Part shown: positions 53,917 to 63,134 of the stretch, one piece after another
How positions within the stretch are numbered: position 1 is the stretch's first letter
Layout: every line of letters starts with the position of its first letter
Assembly: GCF_001592965.1 (NCBI RefSeq)
Contig: NZ_LRPC01000001.1
Span: 496,001-560,000, forward strand
Source: Roseivirga spongicola
GTDB lineage: Bacteria; Bacteroidota; Bacteroidia; Cytophagales; Cyclobacteriaceae
Reading direction: 5' to 3'
DNA length: 64,000 nucleotides
Program-made: the position numbers and the translations under genes
Notes under the pieces: generated by a model
Databases searched by the model: none
Told to the model about the DNA's origin: nothing
What the model saw: only the letters and a program-made list of their open reading frames with translations

Positions 53917-54586
53917 ATGGGAAGAAAATACGCGATCAGAAATCAGGAAGAGTTCTATTTTGTCACCTTCACAGTTGTAGGTTGGATAGATGTTTTTATT
54001 CGGCAGGAATACAAAAACATATTTATCGATTCAATCAAATACTGTCAACGAGAAAAAGGGCTCTTAGTAGGGGCGTGGTGCATAATGCCGAGTCACATTC
54101 ATCTTATTTTAGGAAGGGATAGAGAACCAAAGTTGGAAGAAATTATTCGTGATCTAAAGTCCTTCACATCCCGTCACATTAGAAAGTTTATTGAAAATAG
54201 CCCTTATGAGAGCAGAAAGTGGATGATTGATCTATTCAAAACTGCAGGGCAGAGCAAATCGAACAATAAAGACTTCCAGTTTTGGCAGCAGCACAACCAC
54301 CCCATTGAACTCTCAACTATTGAAATTACACAACAGCGGTTGGATTATGTTCACAACAACCCTGTTGAAGCGGGGTGTGGTGTATAATGCCAGAGAATGG
54401 GTATTTAGTAGTGCTCGTGACTATGAAGATGAAAAAGGATTGATAGATTTCATTTTTATTATAGGCCCTAGCGAGACGATAAGACCAGTTAGGGGTTATG
54501 AAAAATATAAAAATGGCTTCTTAAACAGAATTAATAAGTTTATAGATAAAATAGTTGAAAATAGCTTTAATGCAAATTGTATATAA
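53917..54586 (+). pseudogene. REP-associated tyrosine transposase, frameshifted
   Basis: The gene encodes an IS200-like Y1 transposase with HuH motif MPSHIHLIL (His60, His62) and catalytic Tyr144 in RLDYVHNNPVEAG. The frame ends at 54387, just after a GGGG run (54372-54375). Removing one G restores NPVEAGVVYNAREWVFSSARDYEDEKG, the expected C-terminal sequence of this family, in the frame that then runs to 54586. The last part reads through the right REP. The start is the ATG at 53917. A sequencing error in the G run is the alternative. Confidence 0.78.
54465..54488. repeat. Right REP sequence
   Basis: GCCCTAGCGAGACGATAAGACCAG resembles the left REP in inverted orientation: its minus-strand reading, CTGGTCTTATCGTCTCGCTAG, aligns with CTAGTCTTAGCGTCTCGCTAA. 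Confidence 0.55.
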
Positions 54587-55020
54587 TGAAAAGATTAACT
54601 ACAATTCTTAGCTGCTTGATAACACTCATTTTTATTATAAATGTTTATGCTTTTGAACAGCAATCAGTAAATGAATTTTTAGGAAAGTGGAAATATGAAA
54701 CAGATAATTATAGCTTTATTATTGAAATTAATAGTATTTCCAATAACTCCATTGATGCCACCTATTCCATAGCTGCTGATGCTGGAAAACAAATTGATGT
54801 GCCTTTCGAAGATGAAAACAACATAGAGTTTAAGGAATATAATAATTCTGAAAATTCTTTGAAGTTGATATTCATTTCAAAATTTGATTTAGCCGTTTAC
54901 AAAGCAACTTTGACAAAAACTGCTAATAATAAAATTCAATTTACTTTGGGAGAAGCTATCAAAGAAGGTGCACACCTTTTCCCATGGAAAGCCCCAAGAG
55001 AATTGATCAAGTTTGAATAA
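54586..55020 (+). CDS. AT-rich hypothetical secreted protein
   Basis: This 144-residue protein has a signal peptide (LSCLITLIFIINVYAFE). Its mature part is a beta-rich lipocalin-like sequence (FLGKWKYETDNYSFIIEINSISNNSIDATYS). Codon use is AT-richer than its neighbours, with many Asn and Ile codons, which suggests acquisition together with the adjacent transposase (inference). The ATG at 54586 overlaps the stop of the transposase remnant frame by one base. Function unknown. Confidence 0.6.
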   Translation: MKRLTTILSCLITLIFIINVYAFEQQSVNEFLGKWKYETDNYSFIIEINSISNNSIDATYSIAADAGKQIDVPFEDENNIEFKEYNNSENSLKLIFISKFDLAVYKATLTKTANNKIQFTLGEAIKEGAHLFPWKAPRELIKFE

Positions 55021-55058
55021 TTCGTCTGACCACTTGGAGTAGTCTGACGAATAGGCAT

Positions 55059-55089
55059 AAAAAAAACCCTGACTTGGATAGTCAGGGTT
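55059..55089 (-). terminator. Intrinsic terminator of nrdBA
   Basis: On the minus strand AACCCTGACT pairs with AGTCAGGGTT (plus positions 55080-55089 with 55065-55074) around a 5-base loop. It is followed by TTTTTTTT. It lies 31 bases beyond the nrdA stop codon. Confidence 0.9.
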
Positions 55090-55119
55090 CTAGGTTAGTA
55101 GTAATCAACCCCATACTTA

Positions 55120-57489
55120 CTAACTACCGCATGCCTCACAAGCATCCGGGTTATCTAGCGAGCAGGCCATATCGGCTGCCTTTTGCTCCATTTCTGCTGC
55201 AGTAGGTGCAGCTGCTGCTGCTTTATCTACAGTGAACTGAATTGCATCCGTTGCTGCTCTAGATCTTAAGTAATACATACCAGTCTTCAGACCTTTCTTC
55301 CAGGCATAGAAATGCATAGAAGTCATTTTACCGAAGTTCGGATCTTGGATATGTATGTTCAAGCTTTGCGACTGACAGATGTATGCACCTCTATCGGCCG
55401 ACATATCAATAATTGCTTTCTGAGAAATCTCCCAAACTGTTTTATAAAGCTCCTTGATGTTATCAGGAATTTCCTTGATGTTCTGAACAGAGCCCTTAGC
55501 CGCAATCAGTTTATTCTTCATGTCGGCACTCCATAAACCAAGCTCAATCAAGTCTTTCATTAAGTGTTTGTTCACTACCACAAACTCACCAGAAAGGGTT
55601 CTTCTGGTATAGATGTTCGAAGTATAAGGCTCAAAACACTCGTTGTTACCTAAAATTTGAGAAGTAGAAGCGGTTGGCATTGGTGCTACTAGCAATGAGT
55701 TTCTCACACCGTGTTTCTTCACCTCTTTCTTTAGGCTGTCCCAATCCCAAAGACCAGAATCTGGAGTTACTCCCCACATATCGTATTGGAAGATTCCTTT
55801 AGATACTGGAGAACCCTTAAAGGTCTCATAAGTACCTTCTACTTTGGCAATGTCTTTAGAAGCTGTCATTGCTGCGAAGTAGATGGTTTCAAAGATGTCT
55901 CTGTTTAGCTTACGTGCTTGCTCAGACTCAAATGGAAAGCCCATCATCAAGAATGCATCGGCCAAACCTTGTACACCTAAACCAATTGGTCTATGGCGCA
56001 TGTTAGAGTTCTTGGCTTCTTCTACAGGGTAGTAGTTTACATCAATTACCTTATTCAGGTTTTTGGTGGCTACATACGTAACATCATATAGTTTTTGGAA
56101 GTCGTACTCCTTAGTTTCTTCATTGACATACATTGGCAGAGCAATAGAAGCAAGGTTACAAACCGCTACTTCATCAGGAGCCGTGTATTCAATAATTTCG
56201 GTACAAAGGTTTGAAGACTTAATGGTACCCAAGTTTTTCTGATTGGACTTTTTGTTAGCCGCATCTTTGAACAACATGTATGGCGTACCCGTCTCAATTT
56301 GTGCTTCAAGAATTTCAAACCAAAGGTCTTGCGCCTTTACAGTTTGACGACCTTTACCTTCTTTCTCATACTTTTCATAAAGCTTCTCGAAGTCATCTCC
56401 GTAAGCATCGGCCAAACCTGGGCACTCATTCGGACAGAATAGCGTCCACTCTTCGTTAGCCTCTACTCTTTTCATAAATAAATCAGAGATCCAAAGGGCG
56501 TAGAACAAATCTCTAGCTCTCAACTCTTCTTTACCATGGTTCTTTTTCAGATCAAGGAAGTCGAAGATATCGGCATGCCATGGCTCAAGGTACATAGCGA
56601 AAGAGCCTTTACGCTTTCCTCCACCTTGGTCTACATAACGGGCAGTCATATCGAAATTTCTCAACATTGGTACAATACCGTTAGAAACTCCACCTGTTCC
56701 TTTAATGTATGAACCTTTAGCTCTTACATTGTGAATAGAAAGACCAATACCTCCTGCAGATTGTGAAATCTTAGCACACTGCTTTAAAGTATCATAAATA
56801 CCATCAATACTATCATCTTTCATTGTGAGTAAGAAGCAAGATGAAAGCTGAGGCTTAGGCGTACCTGCATTAAAGAGCGTTGGAGTAGCATGAGTAAACC
56901 ACTTCTCCGAAAGTAAGTGATAAGTTTCAATTGCCTTTTCCATGTCTTCTCCGTGGATACCCACAGAAACCCTCATAAGCATATGCTGAGGACGCTCAAC
57001 GATCTTACCGTCTAGCTTCATAAGGTAAGAGCGCTCTAAAGTTTTAAACCCGAAGTAATCGTAGCTAAAGTCTCTATCATAAATAATAGTAGAATCTAGT
57101 AAAGCGGCATTCGCTTTAATAATGCCGTAAGTTTCCTTAGAAACTAATGGAGCATTTTGACCAGTCTTTGGGTCTACGTATGTGTAAAGTCTCTTCATGG
57201 TGTTTGAAAAAGACTTACTTGTTGTTTTGTGAAGGTTAGAAATTGCAATTCTAGCAGCCAGCTTAGCATAGTCAGGGTGCTTCACTGTCATAGTAGCAGC
57301 AATTTCAGCAGCAAGGTTATCTAAGTCTTGCGTGCTTACGCCATCATAAAGGCCTTCAATTACCTTTTTGGCTACATCGATTGGTTCAACAAAGTTAGAA
57401 TCCAATCCATAGGATAGCTTTTCTACCCTTGCGGTGATTTTGTCGAATTTGACGGACTCTCGTCTGCCATCTCTTTTTACTACTAACAT
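55120..57489 (-). CDS. nrdA: Ribonucleoside-diphosphate reductase alpha subunit
   Basis: This 789-residue class I ribonucleotide reductase large subunit makes deoxynucleotides. It has an ATP-cone at the N-terminus ([23 protein letters not shown]), the active-site Cys in QLSSCFLL, the NLCTEI thiol pair region, and the [17 protein letters not shown] loop. The C-terminus ends in DACEACGS, whose Cys pair can re-reduce the active site. It starts 45 bases after nrdB and ends before a strong terminator. It forms an operon with nrdB. Confidence 0.96.
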   Translation of the reverse strand: MLVVKRDGRRESVKFDKITARVEKLSYGLDSNFVEPIDVAKKVIEGLYDGVSTQDLDNLAAEIAATMTVKHPDYAKLAARIAISNLHKTTSKSFSNTMKRLYTYVDPKTGQNAPLVSKETYGIIKANAALLDSTIIYDRDFSYDYFGFKTLERSYLMKLDGKIVERPQHMLMRVSVGIHGEDMEKAIETYHLLSEKWFTHATPTLFNAGTPKPQLSSCFLLTMKDDSIDGIYDTLKQCAKISQSAGGIGLSIHNVRAKGSYIKGTGGVSNGIVPMLRNFDMTARYVDQGGGKRKGSFAMYLEPWHADIFDFLDLKKNHGKEELRARDLFYALWISDLFMKRVEANEEWTLFCPNECPGLADAYGDDFEKLYEKYEKEGKGRQTVKAQDLWFEILEAQIETGTPYMLFKDAANKKSNQKNLGTIKSSNLCTEIIEYTAPDEVAVCNLASIALPMYVNEETKEYDFQKLYDVTYVATKNLNKVIDVNYYPVEEAKNSNMRHRPIGLGVQGLADAFLMMGFPFESEQARKLNRDIFETIYFAAMTASKDIAKVEGTYETFKGSPVSKGIFQYDMWGVTPDSGLWDWDSLKKEVKKHGVRNSLLVAPMPTASTSQILGNNECFEPYTSNIYTRRTLSGEFVVVNKHLMKDLIELGLWSADMKNKLIAAKGSVQNIKEIPDNIKELYKTVWEISQKAIIDMSADRGAYICQSQSLNIHIQDPNFGKMTSMHFYAWKKGLKTGMYYLRSRAATDAIQFTVDKAAAAAPTAAEMEQKAADMACSLDNPDACEACGS

Positions 57490-57534
57490 ATTTATGGGGT
57501 TTGGGGTTTGGGGGTTAATTTATTGAGCCATCAT

Positions 57535-58536
57535 TTAGAAGTCATCATCAAATGACAAGGTTCGTGAGTTACCTGTGTCATCTTTATCTTTCATAACTCC
57601 AGCTTTCTGATATTCTCCCACTCTCTTCTCAAAGAAATTAGTTTTTCCTTGTAAGGAAATCATTTCCATAAAGTCGAATGGGTTAGTTGAGTTATACTCT
57701 TTAGCACAGCCTAGTTCAACCAAAAGTCTGTCTGTAACAAACTCAAGGTACTGAGCCATTAGATCAGAATTCATTCCAATTAGCCTAACTGGTAACGACT
57801 CTGTGATAAACTCTCTTTCAATATCTAAAGCATCAATAATGATTTCTCTAATTCTTTCTTCTGGCACCTGGTTAATTAGGTGGTTGTTGTGCAAGTGAAC
57901 AGCAAAGTCACAGTGCAAGCCTTCATCTCTAGAGATTAACTCGTTTGAGAAAGTAAGTCCCGGCATTAGGCCTCTCTTCTTAAGCCAAAATATGGAACAA
58001 AAACTTCCTGAGAAGAAGATACCTTCTACCGCAGCAAATGCAATTAGCCTTTCAGCGAAAGAAGGAGATTCGATCCACTTCAAAGCCCAATCTGCTTTCT
58101 TCTTAATGGCATCGAATGTTTCGATGGCATGGAAAAGCTGATCTGCCTCTACCGGATCTTTAATGTATGTATCTATTAATAAAGAGTAAGTTTCTGAATG
58201 GATGTTCTCCATCATAATCTGAAAACCATAGAAGAACTTTGCTTCTGTGTATTGCACTTCATTAACGAAGTTTTCGGCCAGGTTTTCATTTACAATCCCA
58301 TCGGATGCAGCAAAAAACGCTAACACGTGTTTGATGAAGTAACGCTCATCATCATTAAGCTTGCCATTCCAATCGGTAAGGTCTTGATGAAGATCTATTT
58401 CTTCAGCGGTCCAAAAGCTAGCTTCTGCTTTCTTATAGAACTGCCAAATATCGTCATGCTTTATCGGAAACAGTACAAAGCGGTCTTTGTTCTCCTTCAA
58501 TAATGGTTCCTCTACTGCAGTAGTTTGTTCGCTCAT
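57535..58536 (-). CDS. nrdB: Ribonucleoside-diphosphate reductase beta subunit
   Basis: This 333-residue small subunit of class I ribonucleotide reductase holds the di-iron cofactor and tyrosyl radical. Ferritin-like helices carry the ligands: WTAEEIDLH region, E in [13 protein letters not shown] (also His), [16 protein letters not shown], and [15 protein letters not shown]. It is the first gene of the nrdBA operon. A clear NrdR box was not seen in the upstream spacer. Confidence 0.95.
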   Translation of the reverse strand: MSEQTTAVEEPLLKENKDRFVLFPIKHDDIWQFYKKAEASFWTAEEIDLHQDLTDWNGKLNDDERYFIKHVLAFFAASDGIVNENLAENFVNEVQYTEAKFFYGFQIMMENIHSETYSLLIDTYIKDPVEADQLFHAIETFDAIKKKADWALKWIESPSFAERLIAFAAVEGIFFSGSFCSIFWLKKRGLMPGLTFSNELISRDEGLHCDFAVHLHNNHLINQVPEERIREIIIDALDIEREFITESLPVRLIGMNSDLMAQYLEFVTDRLLVELGCAKEYNSTNPFDFMEMISLQGKTNFFEKRVGEYQKAGVMKDKDDTGNSRTLSFDDDF

Positions 58537-58948
58537 GTTACTTGTTCAATTTGGGGTTGATAATAAAAGGCCACGCTGAAGAATTAACATTCTTCAAAAA
58601 ACAAGTGCCATTTACCCGAAGGCAAAAAGCATTTTCCTATTTAATTTTCAGGGTCCTCAGTTAATTCCTTGATACTCTTGAGAGTAGGAGTCTAACTAGG
58701 GAATAGGTTGTTTATTGGGGTCGTAACCTGAAACAAATATTACAAAAAGGGGCTGAAAAATCAACGCGAAAACAGAAGTGATTTAATGCATGAATGGCGT
58801 TTCATGTGTTCGTTTAAACAACTGAAACATTGTAGTTTACATACACAACATTACACAATCACTTATCTCTATTTTTGACGTATGGAAAGGCGAAAAAAAT
58901 TGAAAATTTAATATTGGAAAATTGCTTGGATTTATCGCGCGCATTTGG
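58537..58948. other. Spacer between nrdB and rplU
   Basis: The spacer of about 470 bases between the divergent nrdB and rplU starts contains no gene I can support. A perfect small palindrome TACTCTTGAGAGTA lies at 58673-58686, and an imperfect GTTTCA/TGAAAC inverted repeat lies near 58799-58827. Either could be a regulatory site for nrdB, but neither resembles a NrdR box. The rplU promoter occupies 58949-58979. Confidence 0.4.
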
Positions 58949-58979
58949 TTTGTTATTCGCGATTATTCCGTTACCTTTG
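58949..58979 (+). promoter_or_regulatory. rplU promoter
   Basis: TTTG at 58949-58952 and TACCTTTG at 58972-58979 are separated by 19 bases. This is an exact match to the TTTG-N19-TAnnTTTG Bacteroidota promoter. It leaves a leader of about 20 bases before the rplU ATG. Confidence 0.8.
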
Positions 58980-59006
58980 CAGTCCATTTTTGAAAAATCA
59001 TTCATA

Positions 59007-59318
59007 ATGTACGCAATTGTAGACATAGCAGGAAAGCAGTTCAAAGTAACGCAAGACCAATTCGTTTACGCTCCATTGATGGAGGGCGAAGAAGGCGCTT
59101 CCGTAGAGTTCGAGAAAGTATTATTACTTGACAACGAAGGTAAAGTTGAAGTTGGTGCCCCAGCAATTAAGGGCGCAAAGGTTTCCGGTAAAATTATCGG
59201 ACATGTAAAAGGTGATAAAGTAATCGTCTTCAAGAAGAAAAGAAGAAAAGGTTACAAAGTGAAAAACGGTCACCGTCAGCAGTTCACTAAAGTATTGATC
59301 GAAAAAATCTCTAAATAA
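59007..59318 (+). CDS. rplU: 50S ribosomal protein L21
   Basis: This 103-residue ribosomal protein begins MYAIVDIAGKQFKV, the usual L21 start, and ends with a Lys-rich C-terminus (FKKKRRKGYKVKNGHRQQFTKV). The ATG at 59007 is chosen because upstream residues do not belong to the family. It is followed after 9 bases by rpmA, as in many bacteria. Confidence 0.97.
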   Translation: MYAIVDIAGKQFKVTQDQFVYAPLMEGEEGASVEFEKVLLLDNEGKVEVGAPAIKGAKVSGKIIGHVKGDKVIVFKKKRRKGYKVKNGHRQQFTKVLIEKISK

Positions 59319-59327
59319 GAAAATACC

Positions 59328-59606
59328 ATGGCACATAAAAAAGGAGTCGGTAGTTCGAAAAACGGTAGAGAGTCGGAAAGTAAACGACTTGGCGTTAAAA
59401 TTTATGGTGGTCAGGCTGCAATTGCAGGTAACATCATTGTAAGACAAAGAGGAACTCAGCATCACCCTGGTAATAACGTAGGTATGGGAAAAGACCACAC
59501 CTTGTTTGCATTAACTGATGGTGTTGTTGAATTCAAAAAAGGTAGAAAAGACAGATCTTACGTTTCTGTTCTTCCTTTTGAAGGCGAAGGCAAAGCTGAG
59601 GCTTAA
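59328..59606 (+). CDS. rpmA: 50S ribosomal protein L27
   Basis: This 92-residue L27 has the typical start [20 protein letters not shown] and [16 protein letters not shown]. It is cotranscribed with rplU and followed by an intrinsic terminator. Confidence 0.97.
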   Translation: MAHKKGVGSSKNGRESESKRLGVKIYGGQAAIAGNIIVRQRGTQHHPGNNVGMGKDHTLFALTDGVVEFKKGRKDRSYVSVLPFEGEGKAEA

Positions 59607-59626
59607 TTAAGAGCTTATAGATATTT

Positions 59627-59661
59627 AAAAACCCTGATACTGAAAAGTGTCAGGGTTTTTT
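59627..59661 (+). terminator. Intrinsic terminator after rpmA
   Basis: AAAAACCCTGATAC (59627-59640) pairs with GTGTCAGGGTTTTT (59647-59660) around loop TGAAAA, followed by T. It ends the rplU-rpmA operon. Confidence 0.9.
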
Positions 59662-59860
59662 GCTTAGTATACTTTCGCTAAATAACGACCAGACCAAAAG
59701 CGCTAAAAAGAACAACACTCACTATAAGTAGGCGCCAAGAGAGGAATAAAACACCTCTTCTCTTATCTTGATTTGATCAAAAGTGTAATCTGAATAAATC
59801 AGTGTTAGTTCATTCTTTCCTTGAAAGATAGAATAGGAAAAAGCAGTACTAAGAAAGTCT

Positions 59861-60535
59861 TTAATACCAATCCTCTTTAGGAAAGGATTTGTCTCCCTTT
59901 AAATAGAAAAAATTATCAATCTCCCCTGCAAATAGAGCTTCATAAATGTTTTTATCAACATCCTGCTCGTCCGTTCTTAGCCCAGGAAATTTTTCAAAAA
60001 GTATCTCCATCGGAATTTGTTTAAAATCTAAAAAATGGTCTAGAACAATCTTCCTTATTATGCTGTAATGAGGTTCGAAAAGCTCATTGGGAGAACAGTA
60101 GATATTGTATGATTTGAACCCACTGCTTTTAGCTCTTTCTGAAGGAAAGGGGCTTAGACTTCTGTCTATTTTGATGCCATCACTGGCTAATAGAGCGTAG
60201 TAGGGCAACAAAGCACTTACATAGAGGTAGATGTTCAAGGAGGTTCCAATGTGATTCAAAAACTGAGATTCAATGATCACATCTAAGCTAAAGCCAGGCT
60301 GTTGACCATGAGTGATATCTCTAATTTTTAAACCAGGATAACGATCTTTCAACTCTTCAAAAAAACTAGACCATATTTTACGATTGTAATTCCTATCCAA
60401 TAAGTCATTTCTTGTTCTGCCCTTGCTTTCAAGCGTTTGGATGTCAATTTCTGAGCTGCTTTCTAGTGCTTTGATATAGAATAGACTTTCAATTTCATTT
60501 CTGAGACTATGATACTTTTTCTTAAATAAATTCAT
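59861..60535 (-). CDS. Hypothetical protein coupled to a decayed gene
   Basis: This 224-residue cytoplasmic protein has no signal peptide and no family I recognise. It is a mixed alpha/beta protein with LFYIKALESSSEIDIQTLESKGR and LASDGIKIDRSLSPF. Its ATG overlaps the TGA (60532-60534) of the restored frame of the decayed gene upstream. That tight coupling is typical of toxin-immunity pairs, so it could be an immunity protein (inference). Confidence 0.6.
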   Translation of the reverse strand: MNLFKKKYHSLRNEIESLFYIKALESSSEIDIQTLESKGRTRNDLLDRNYNRKIWSSFFEELKDRYPGLKIRDITHGQQPGFSLDVIIESQFLNHIGTSLNIYLYVSALLPYYALLASDGIKIDRSLSPFPSERAKSSGFKSYNIYCSPNELFEPHYSIIRKIVLDHFLDFKQIPMEILFEKFPGLRTDEQDVDKNIYEALFAGEIDNFFYLKGDKSFPKEDWY

Positions 60536-61456
60536 CTCTGAGGCTTGCGAAAATTATTTACAATATACCAACCACGTGGATCGAGTATTTCGACAGGAGG
60601 TTGTGCTCGAGGCAATAAAAACATAACCATCACCACTCGTACTAGATAGCAACTGTATATTCTCTCTAAAAATATCTAGAAATTGATTTGAGAAAGCTAC
60701 TTTTCCCGGGTTTTCCTTAAATTCATTTAACCATAATTCTATTTCTAAAGTGGACATTTGCCAAGCCTCCTTGAATATATCTGATGCTTGATATTCATTA
60801 TTAACTAAGTCGGCACTACTTCCATATGTAATGCACCAAGCCCCCCAAAAAAGCCTCCACATGTTCGCCAGTTTCCGTGTGAACAGCAGGTACCTGTACC
60901 CTTCTTACTTCTCCAGTCAAACTGGTTTCACTTCCATCTCCAGGTATTTCATCAAAAGCTATATGCTTGTTGCAAACTTTGTATCCAAAGTCCTCGGGCT
61001 CAATAATCGGAACATTGTCATCATCATCTGAACATGCATCATCATTCTCTAAATTTGCCGAGAGACTGTCGTCAGGCCCACAGTTTTCATAAACCAACTC
61101 ATATTCTGTGTAGCTATAATGACAATCCGGCACTTCATTACCTACTGAAACACAAGCATACCAATCGGTTTCTAATACATAGACATCACAGGTGTTATTA
61201 TCATTGCTATTATCTGAATTGTTTTGATTAGAGTTATTATTACCACCTCCCCCAGAAGAACCGCTATTATTATTGTTTCCAATATCTGTCGGATTTGGGC
61301 ATGGGTCTACTCCCACTAATTCATCTCCTGAATCTCCAAACTCACTTCGCTCATTAGCAGCCCCCCCCCCCTTAAGTTAGACAGAGTACTGGTAATTACC
61401 GTTTTTTGTTTGATTATAGATTTTAAGCCGAAGTTCTTTAAAACACTTAAAAGAGA
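60532..61456 (-). pseudogene. Decayed gene with homopolymer frameshifts
   Basis: Several overlapping frames join into one protein if small homopolymer indels are corrected. Frame 1 (61316 to 60816) has GVDPCPNPTDIGNNNN and a Cys-rich CDVYVLETDWYACVSV region. At C6A6 (60841-60852) it shifts into WCITYGSSADLVNNEYQ and continues to GDGYVF. At the A5 run (60617-60621) it shifts again into a frame ending in PRAQPPVEILDPRGWYIV. That frame stops at TGA 60532, overlapping the next gene. The 5' end runs past the poly-C tract at 61361 without a good start codon. Function unknown; the Asn/Gly-rich linker and coupling suggest a secreted or toxin-like product (inference). Confidence 0.6.
61361..61371. repeat. 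Poly-C tract of 11
   Basis: Eleven C residues (G on the coding strand) lie at the 5' end of the decayed gene. Adding one base joins the frame to an upstream open frame (TVITSTLSNL). Confidence 0.7.
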
Positions 61457-61554
61457 TTATTCACAGCACCCAACTTCTGTAATAGTATAGAAAATCGGTA
61501 GACAAAAACACTCTGACACATTGCCTACGGCAATCATTGATCAATGTAACTGCG

Positions 61555-62160
61555 CTAAAAAACCGAATCTATGAAGGTCTGAATAGTCGAAGGCCTCAAA
61601 AGTAATACGAAGACAACTCCGTAAATAGCCCCCCAAAGGTGGGCATCGTGATTGATGTTGTCTCGGCCTCGCTTGCCCATAATGATGGAGTAGACGATAA
61701 AGATGGCTCCGAGAATATAGCCAGGCAGGCAGATGATGGCGTAGAGGCAGAGGTCTCTTAGTGGATCGAAAAGCACAAAGGACAATACTAACGCAGAAAC
61801 CCCACCTGAAGCACCTAAAGAGTTGTAATGAGGATTATTTCTATGCTTGATTAAAGTGGGCACATTGGCCACTATAACAGCCGTAACAAAGAGTAGAATA
61901 AAAAGCAGAGCTCCCACCTGAGGGAAATAGACATTGAAAATGCGTTCTATGGCAGCTCCAAAAAAGAAAAGCGTAAAGAGGTTTAGAAACAGGTGCATGG
62001 GGTTATTGTGCACAAAACCAGAGGTCAATAATCTCCAGTACTGCTTCTGCTGAACCGTCTGATATGGATTGAGCATAAGTTTTGCGTGAAGCTCGGGCTG
62101 CTTCCAAGCCACATAGGTCACCAACCCAATCACAATCATTAGTCCGTAAGTGAACTCCAT
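61555..62160 (-). CDS. Rhomboid family intramembrane serine protease
   Basis: This 201-residue membrane protease has six helices with catalytic Ser118 in GASGG and His174 in HDAHLWGAIYG. The preceding HNNPMHLFLNLFTLFFFG helix (with HxxxxxHxxxN) is the usual rhomboid signature. It cleaves membrane-spanning substrates. It overlaps the stop of the polyprenyl synthetase gene by one base and ends the rnr-synthetase-rhomboid unit. Confidence 0.9.
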   Translation of the reverse strand: MEFTYGLMIVIGLVTYVAWKQPELHAKLMLNPYQTVQQKQYWRLLTSGFVHNNPMHLFLNLFTLFFFGAAIERIFNVYFPQVGALLFILLFVTAVIVANVPTLIKHRNNPHYNSLGASGGVSALVLSFVLFDPLRDLCLYAIICLPGYILGAIFIVYSIIMGKRGRDNINHDAHLWGAIYGVVFVLLLRPSTIQTFIDSVF

Positions 62161-63134
62161 TATTTATCCCTTTCAATCAGATATTGAGCAAATGACTTAA
62201 GGCCTGTTTTTCTCTCTTCGGCTACTTCAATTTTATCTAACGACTCAAAACCTTTATTGAAGTACTCGTTCATTTTGCCTAATGTCAGTTCTTTAATTCC
62301 GATCTGATCGTAAATGGCTGTCACTGCTTCAACCTTTTCTGCAGAATCGAACTCCTTTTTATCAATCCACTGAGTAAGTTGAGTCTTTTGCTCTTTATTG
62401 GCTAACTCTAGCGCTTTAAGTAAAAGGAAAGTCTTTTTGTTGGAAATGATGTCTCCCCCAACCTGCTTACCAAACTTCTCCTGATCTGCATATACGTCTA
62501 GCAAATCGTCTTTTAGCTGAAAGCCAATGCCAATATCTACTCCGAACTTATAAAGCGCTTTGGTAGAGGCTTCGCTAGCTCCTGCCAACATGGCTCCAAA
62601 CTGAAGACTGAAACCCAACAGTACAGCGGTCTTCAACCTGATCATATTGATGTAGTCTTCTTCAGTGACTGATGACATGGTCTCGAAATTCATATCGAAT
62701 TGCTGACCTTCACAAACTCCAGCCGCACACTCATTGAAGGCTTTAATAATGACCCTTAAGTCTCCAGGAGCATCAAGCAACAAATCATAAGCCCTTACCA
62801 ACATTACATCTCCAGAGAGAATTGCTGTACTGCTATCCCACTTTTCATGTACCGTTTGCTTACCCCTGCGAAGTGGCGCATCATCCATGATGTCGTCATG
62901 CATGAGGGTGAAGTTGTGAAACACCTCTACCGCCAGTGCCTGATCCAAAATTGTCTCGTGATCGTCTTTAAACAGCTTGTAAGCTAAAAGCACTAAAACA
63001 GGTCTCAGTCTTTTTCCACCCAAAGACATAATATACCTGATGGGCTCATAAAGCTCATTAGGTTGTTCTCCGTAAGAATGTTCAGTAAGTCGGTTATTGA
63101 TCAGGCCAATGAGAGCCTTCAAGTCATTTGTCAT
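62160..63134 (-). CDS. Polyprenyl synthetase (all-trans prenyl diphosphate synthase)
   Basis: This 324-residue enzyme condenses isoprenyl diphosphates. It has first Asp-rich motif DDIMD (in LMHDDIMDDAPLRRG), second motif FQLKDDLLD, and the basic GGKRLRP at the N-terminus. Product chain length cannot be judged. The ATG at 63134 is used because a TTG lies before it. It overlaps the rnr end by 11 bases and is the middle gene of the unit. Confidence 0.92.
   Translation of the reverse strand: MTNDLKALIGLINNRLTEHSYGEQPNELYEPIRYIMSLGGKRLRPVLVLLAYKLFKDDHETILDQALAVEVFHNFTLMHDDIMDDAPLRRGKQTVHEKWDSSTAILSGDVMLVRAYDLLLDAPGDLRVIIKAFNECAAGVCEGQQFDMNFETMSSVTEEDYINMIRLKTAVLLGFSLQFGAMLAGASEASTKALYKFGVDIGIGFQLKDDLLDVYADQEKFGKQVGGDIISNKKTFLLLKALELANKEQKTQLTQWIDKKEFDSAEKVEAVTAIYDQIGIKELTLGKMNEYFNKGFESLDKIEVAEERKTGLKSFAQYLIERDK

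Larger units (their letters stand above)
53811..54488 (+). mobile_element. REP-associated transposase element
   Basis: The element comprises a left REP hairpin (53818-53840), a second degenerate REP arm (53853-53862), a Y1 (HuH) transposase gene, and a right REP sequence (54465-54488). Its two ends are in inverted orientation. The right end, read on the minus strand, matches the left for roughly 19 of 23 positions. This is the layout of a RAYT/REPtron. The transposase is frameshifted, so the element is probably immobile by itself. Confidence 0.65.

Noticed and set aside
54372-54375. Programmed ribosomal frameshifting in the transposase
   Set aside because: RAYT transposases normally use a single frame, and the G4 run lacks a slippery heptamer with a downstream structure. 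A mutation or sequencing error is simpler.
58673-58686. Palindrome TACTCTTGAGAGTA as an NrdR box for nrdBA
   Set aside because: The NrdR box consensus has ACA...TGT arms, which are absent here.
59662-59860. A small gene in the spacer after rpmA
   Set aside because: Stops are frequent in all frames and no start with family similarity was seen.
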